A stretch of 64,000 bases of DNA, from the NCBI GenBank assembly GCA_015657535.1, contig JADHZB010001491.1, forward strand, positions 124,001-188,000, written 5' to 3'. This DNA comes from Nephromyces sp. MM_2019. Taxonomy: Eukaryota > Apicomplexa > Aconoidasida > Nephromycida. This document shows, piece after piece, positions 62,889 through 64,000 of this stretch. Below the pieces are notes generated by a model, which made no database searches, had not been told where the DNA came from, and was given only the letters and a program-made list of their open reading frames with translations. Each line of letters opens with the position of its first letter. Positions within the stretch are counted from its first letter, which is position 1. The translations under genes and the position numbers were made by a program.

Positions 62889-64000
62889 CTGGAGGCTACA
62901 CAGATATGTGCATTATGGAGGATGTACCATGAAGTAGTGATTGGTTAAGGCACATGATTACGAGCTCGCTGTTCGAAGTCAGTTTAGCTGCTTAGGAACT
63001 TTTGCTCAATAGCTAGGGTATACGACAGCCACGGGAAAAGAAGTAGAACTCATCTGCAGGGCCTGCGACGCTCCTCTCAGCTAAAGATACCTTGAAGTCT
63101 TCAAACAGATTAAAAATAGTATCTACTTCAGTTTTTCCGAATAACTTATTACCATGAAGTTCTCCGAGTGATGCCATGTTGCTAGGATTGTAATGGCGAA
63201 AGTTTTACTTGGTTTCTTGGTTTGTCTGAAGCCAAAACGGCCACAGCACACATTGACCTACGTATTTATAGCTACTATACTTCCGAAGCAGTTGAACACA
63301 AGAAATCATGCAGCGTAGCTCTCTATAGCCGTTTGTATTAGCGCGATGTAGAATTTGCTTTTAACTAGTTGCGCTCATTAAGGTGTTTACTGTCCAACTG
63401 CGTGTCCCTTTCTCACCTTTCCTAGCATGGAAAGCATTATTTGTAGCTCTTTAGCCTCTAATCGGTAGCTGCGTTATACGTAGAAAATTTTCTGAACCCT
63501 TACGAAGGACTATGAATTGCAAGAGGGCTAGGATTTTGAAATTCTCGGATATCCATGTATTTCACAATTGAAGAGCGTAGTCATTTTTTACCCGCATTTT
63601 GTAAGTTTTGAGTTCGTAGGGCGAGTATCATGGAAGCATAAGCTCTAAATCAAAATCTTAAGGTTACTAAGAATTTCCAGATCATTTTTTGTTATAAGAA
63701 TAATTTTTTGCTCTAAGCTTATTCTATTGAGAACTCCAATTAAATTCTTACGGTATATTTTGTTTGCCTGTAAAGGTGGCTATCTAGTTTCTCTCAATGT
63801 ATCATATGCCAGAAAGAGGTGTGTGCTAGTGAGAAAATAGGTCGATGGGTTGTTCATAATAGAATAGCTGCAATGAAGTACTAGATTTTGGATTAGTGTG
63901 AAAGTTAGCAGCGTCTTCACGAAGCAGCCTTACGTATTATCTCGAAGGAAGTAAACAAAGTTTAGATGGCTCAGCCAACTAGCTCTCTTTTCTTTTCCTG
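62889..64000. other. Right edge, no gene seen
   Basis: Mixed AT-rich sequence after the terminal exon. No frame longer than about 60 codons with splice support and no RNA gene recognised. Confidence 0.4.

Noticed and set aside
1..64000. Transposons, viral insertions, CRISPR arrays, rRNA genes
   Set aside because: No transposase, reverse transcriptase or integrase motif, no long terminal or regularly spaced repeats, and no rRNA-like sequence were seen on either strand.

Overview
The window is nuclear DNA from an intron-rich eukaryote, most likely a protist or alga. It is AT-rich (roughly 36-38% GC by eye). Protein genes are broken by GT-AG introns of about 75 to 1,100 nt. The two recognised tRNA genes are eukaryotic in type, one being an initiator tRNA-Met with A1:U72, and TAA, TAG and TGA all serve as stops, so the code looks standard. 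There are no operons, Shine-Dalgarno sites, CRISPR arrays or insertion sequences. The lineage is not resolved. An AP-4 adaptor subunit, an RTRAF protein and a PTB protein together exclude budding yeast but fit many groups. Excess of the palindrome GCATGC and the plant/alveolate look of the AP-4 mu protein make a coccidian-like alveolate one candidate. Strongly pyrimidine-biased introns would also fit a myxomycete-like amoebozoan.

Layout. (1) 417-3630, minus: RTRAF, six exons, about 250 aa. (2) 3631-7741: intergenic, with a degenerate GT-rich minisatellite at 4018-4255. (3) 7755-11722, plus: a four-RRM polypyrimidine-tract-binding protein, nine exons, 497 aa, followed by a doubtful membrane-protein ORF at 12092-12505. 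(4) 13316-14896, minus: an intronless, hydrophilic, coiled-coil protein of unknown function. (5) 20439-24875, minus: AP-4 complex mu subunit, eight exons, 451 aa, fully reconstructed. (6) 24876-33900: mostly unassigned, with hints of a minus-strand gene near 28-31 kb. (7) 33907-36139, plus: an unknown hydrophilic protein, three exons, 345 aa. (8) 40172-44099 and 44717-45847, both minus: two neighbouring six-transmembrane proteins that look like diverged tandem paralogues. (9) 47556-48182, 49934-51823 and 52966-53764, all plus: three unknown genes, the last with a SAP/SLX4-like C-terminal helical motif. (10) 53.8-62.6 kb: gene-poor, strand-balanced DNA with initiator tRNA-Met (minus) and tRNA-Lys(UUU) (plus). 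(11) 62625-62888, plus: a terminal coding exon.

The recognisable genes are housekeeping: RNA handling (RTRAF, PTB), vesicle traffic (AP-4) and translation (tRNAs). They are independently transcribed and nothing links them functionally. The least expected content is the pair of six-TM paralogues with no attached catalytic domain. Two whole-window properties also stand out: a strong T-over-A bias on the sense strand of transcribed regions, and about 36 hand-counted GCATGC palindromes where about 8 would be expected from base composition. Gene models were assembled by hand from reading frames, splice sites and intron phase, so exon edges in the unknown genes are provisional.
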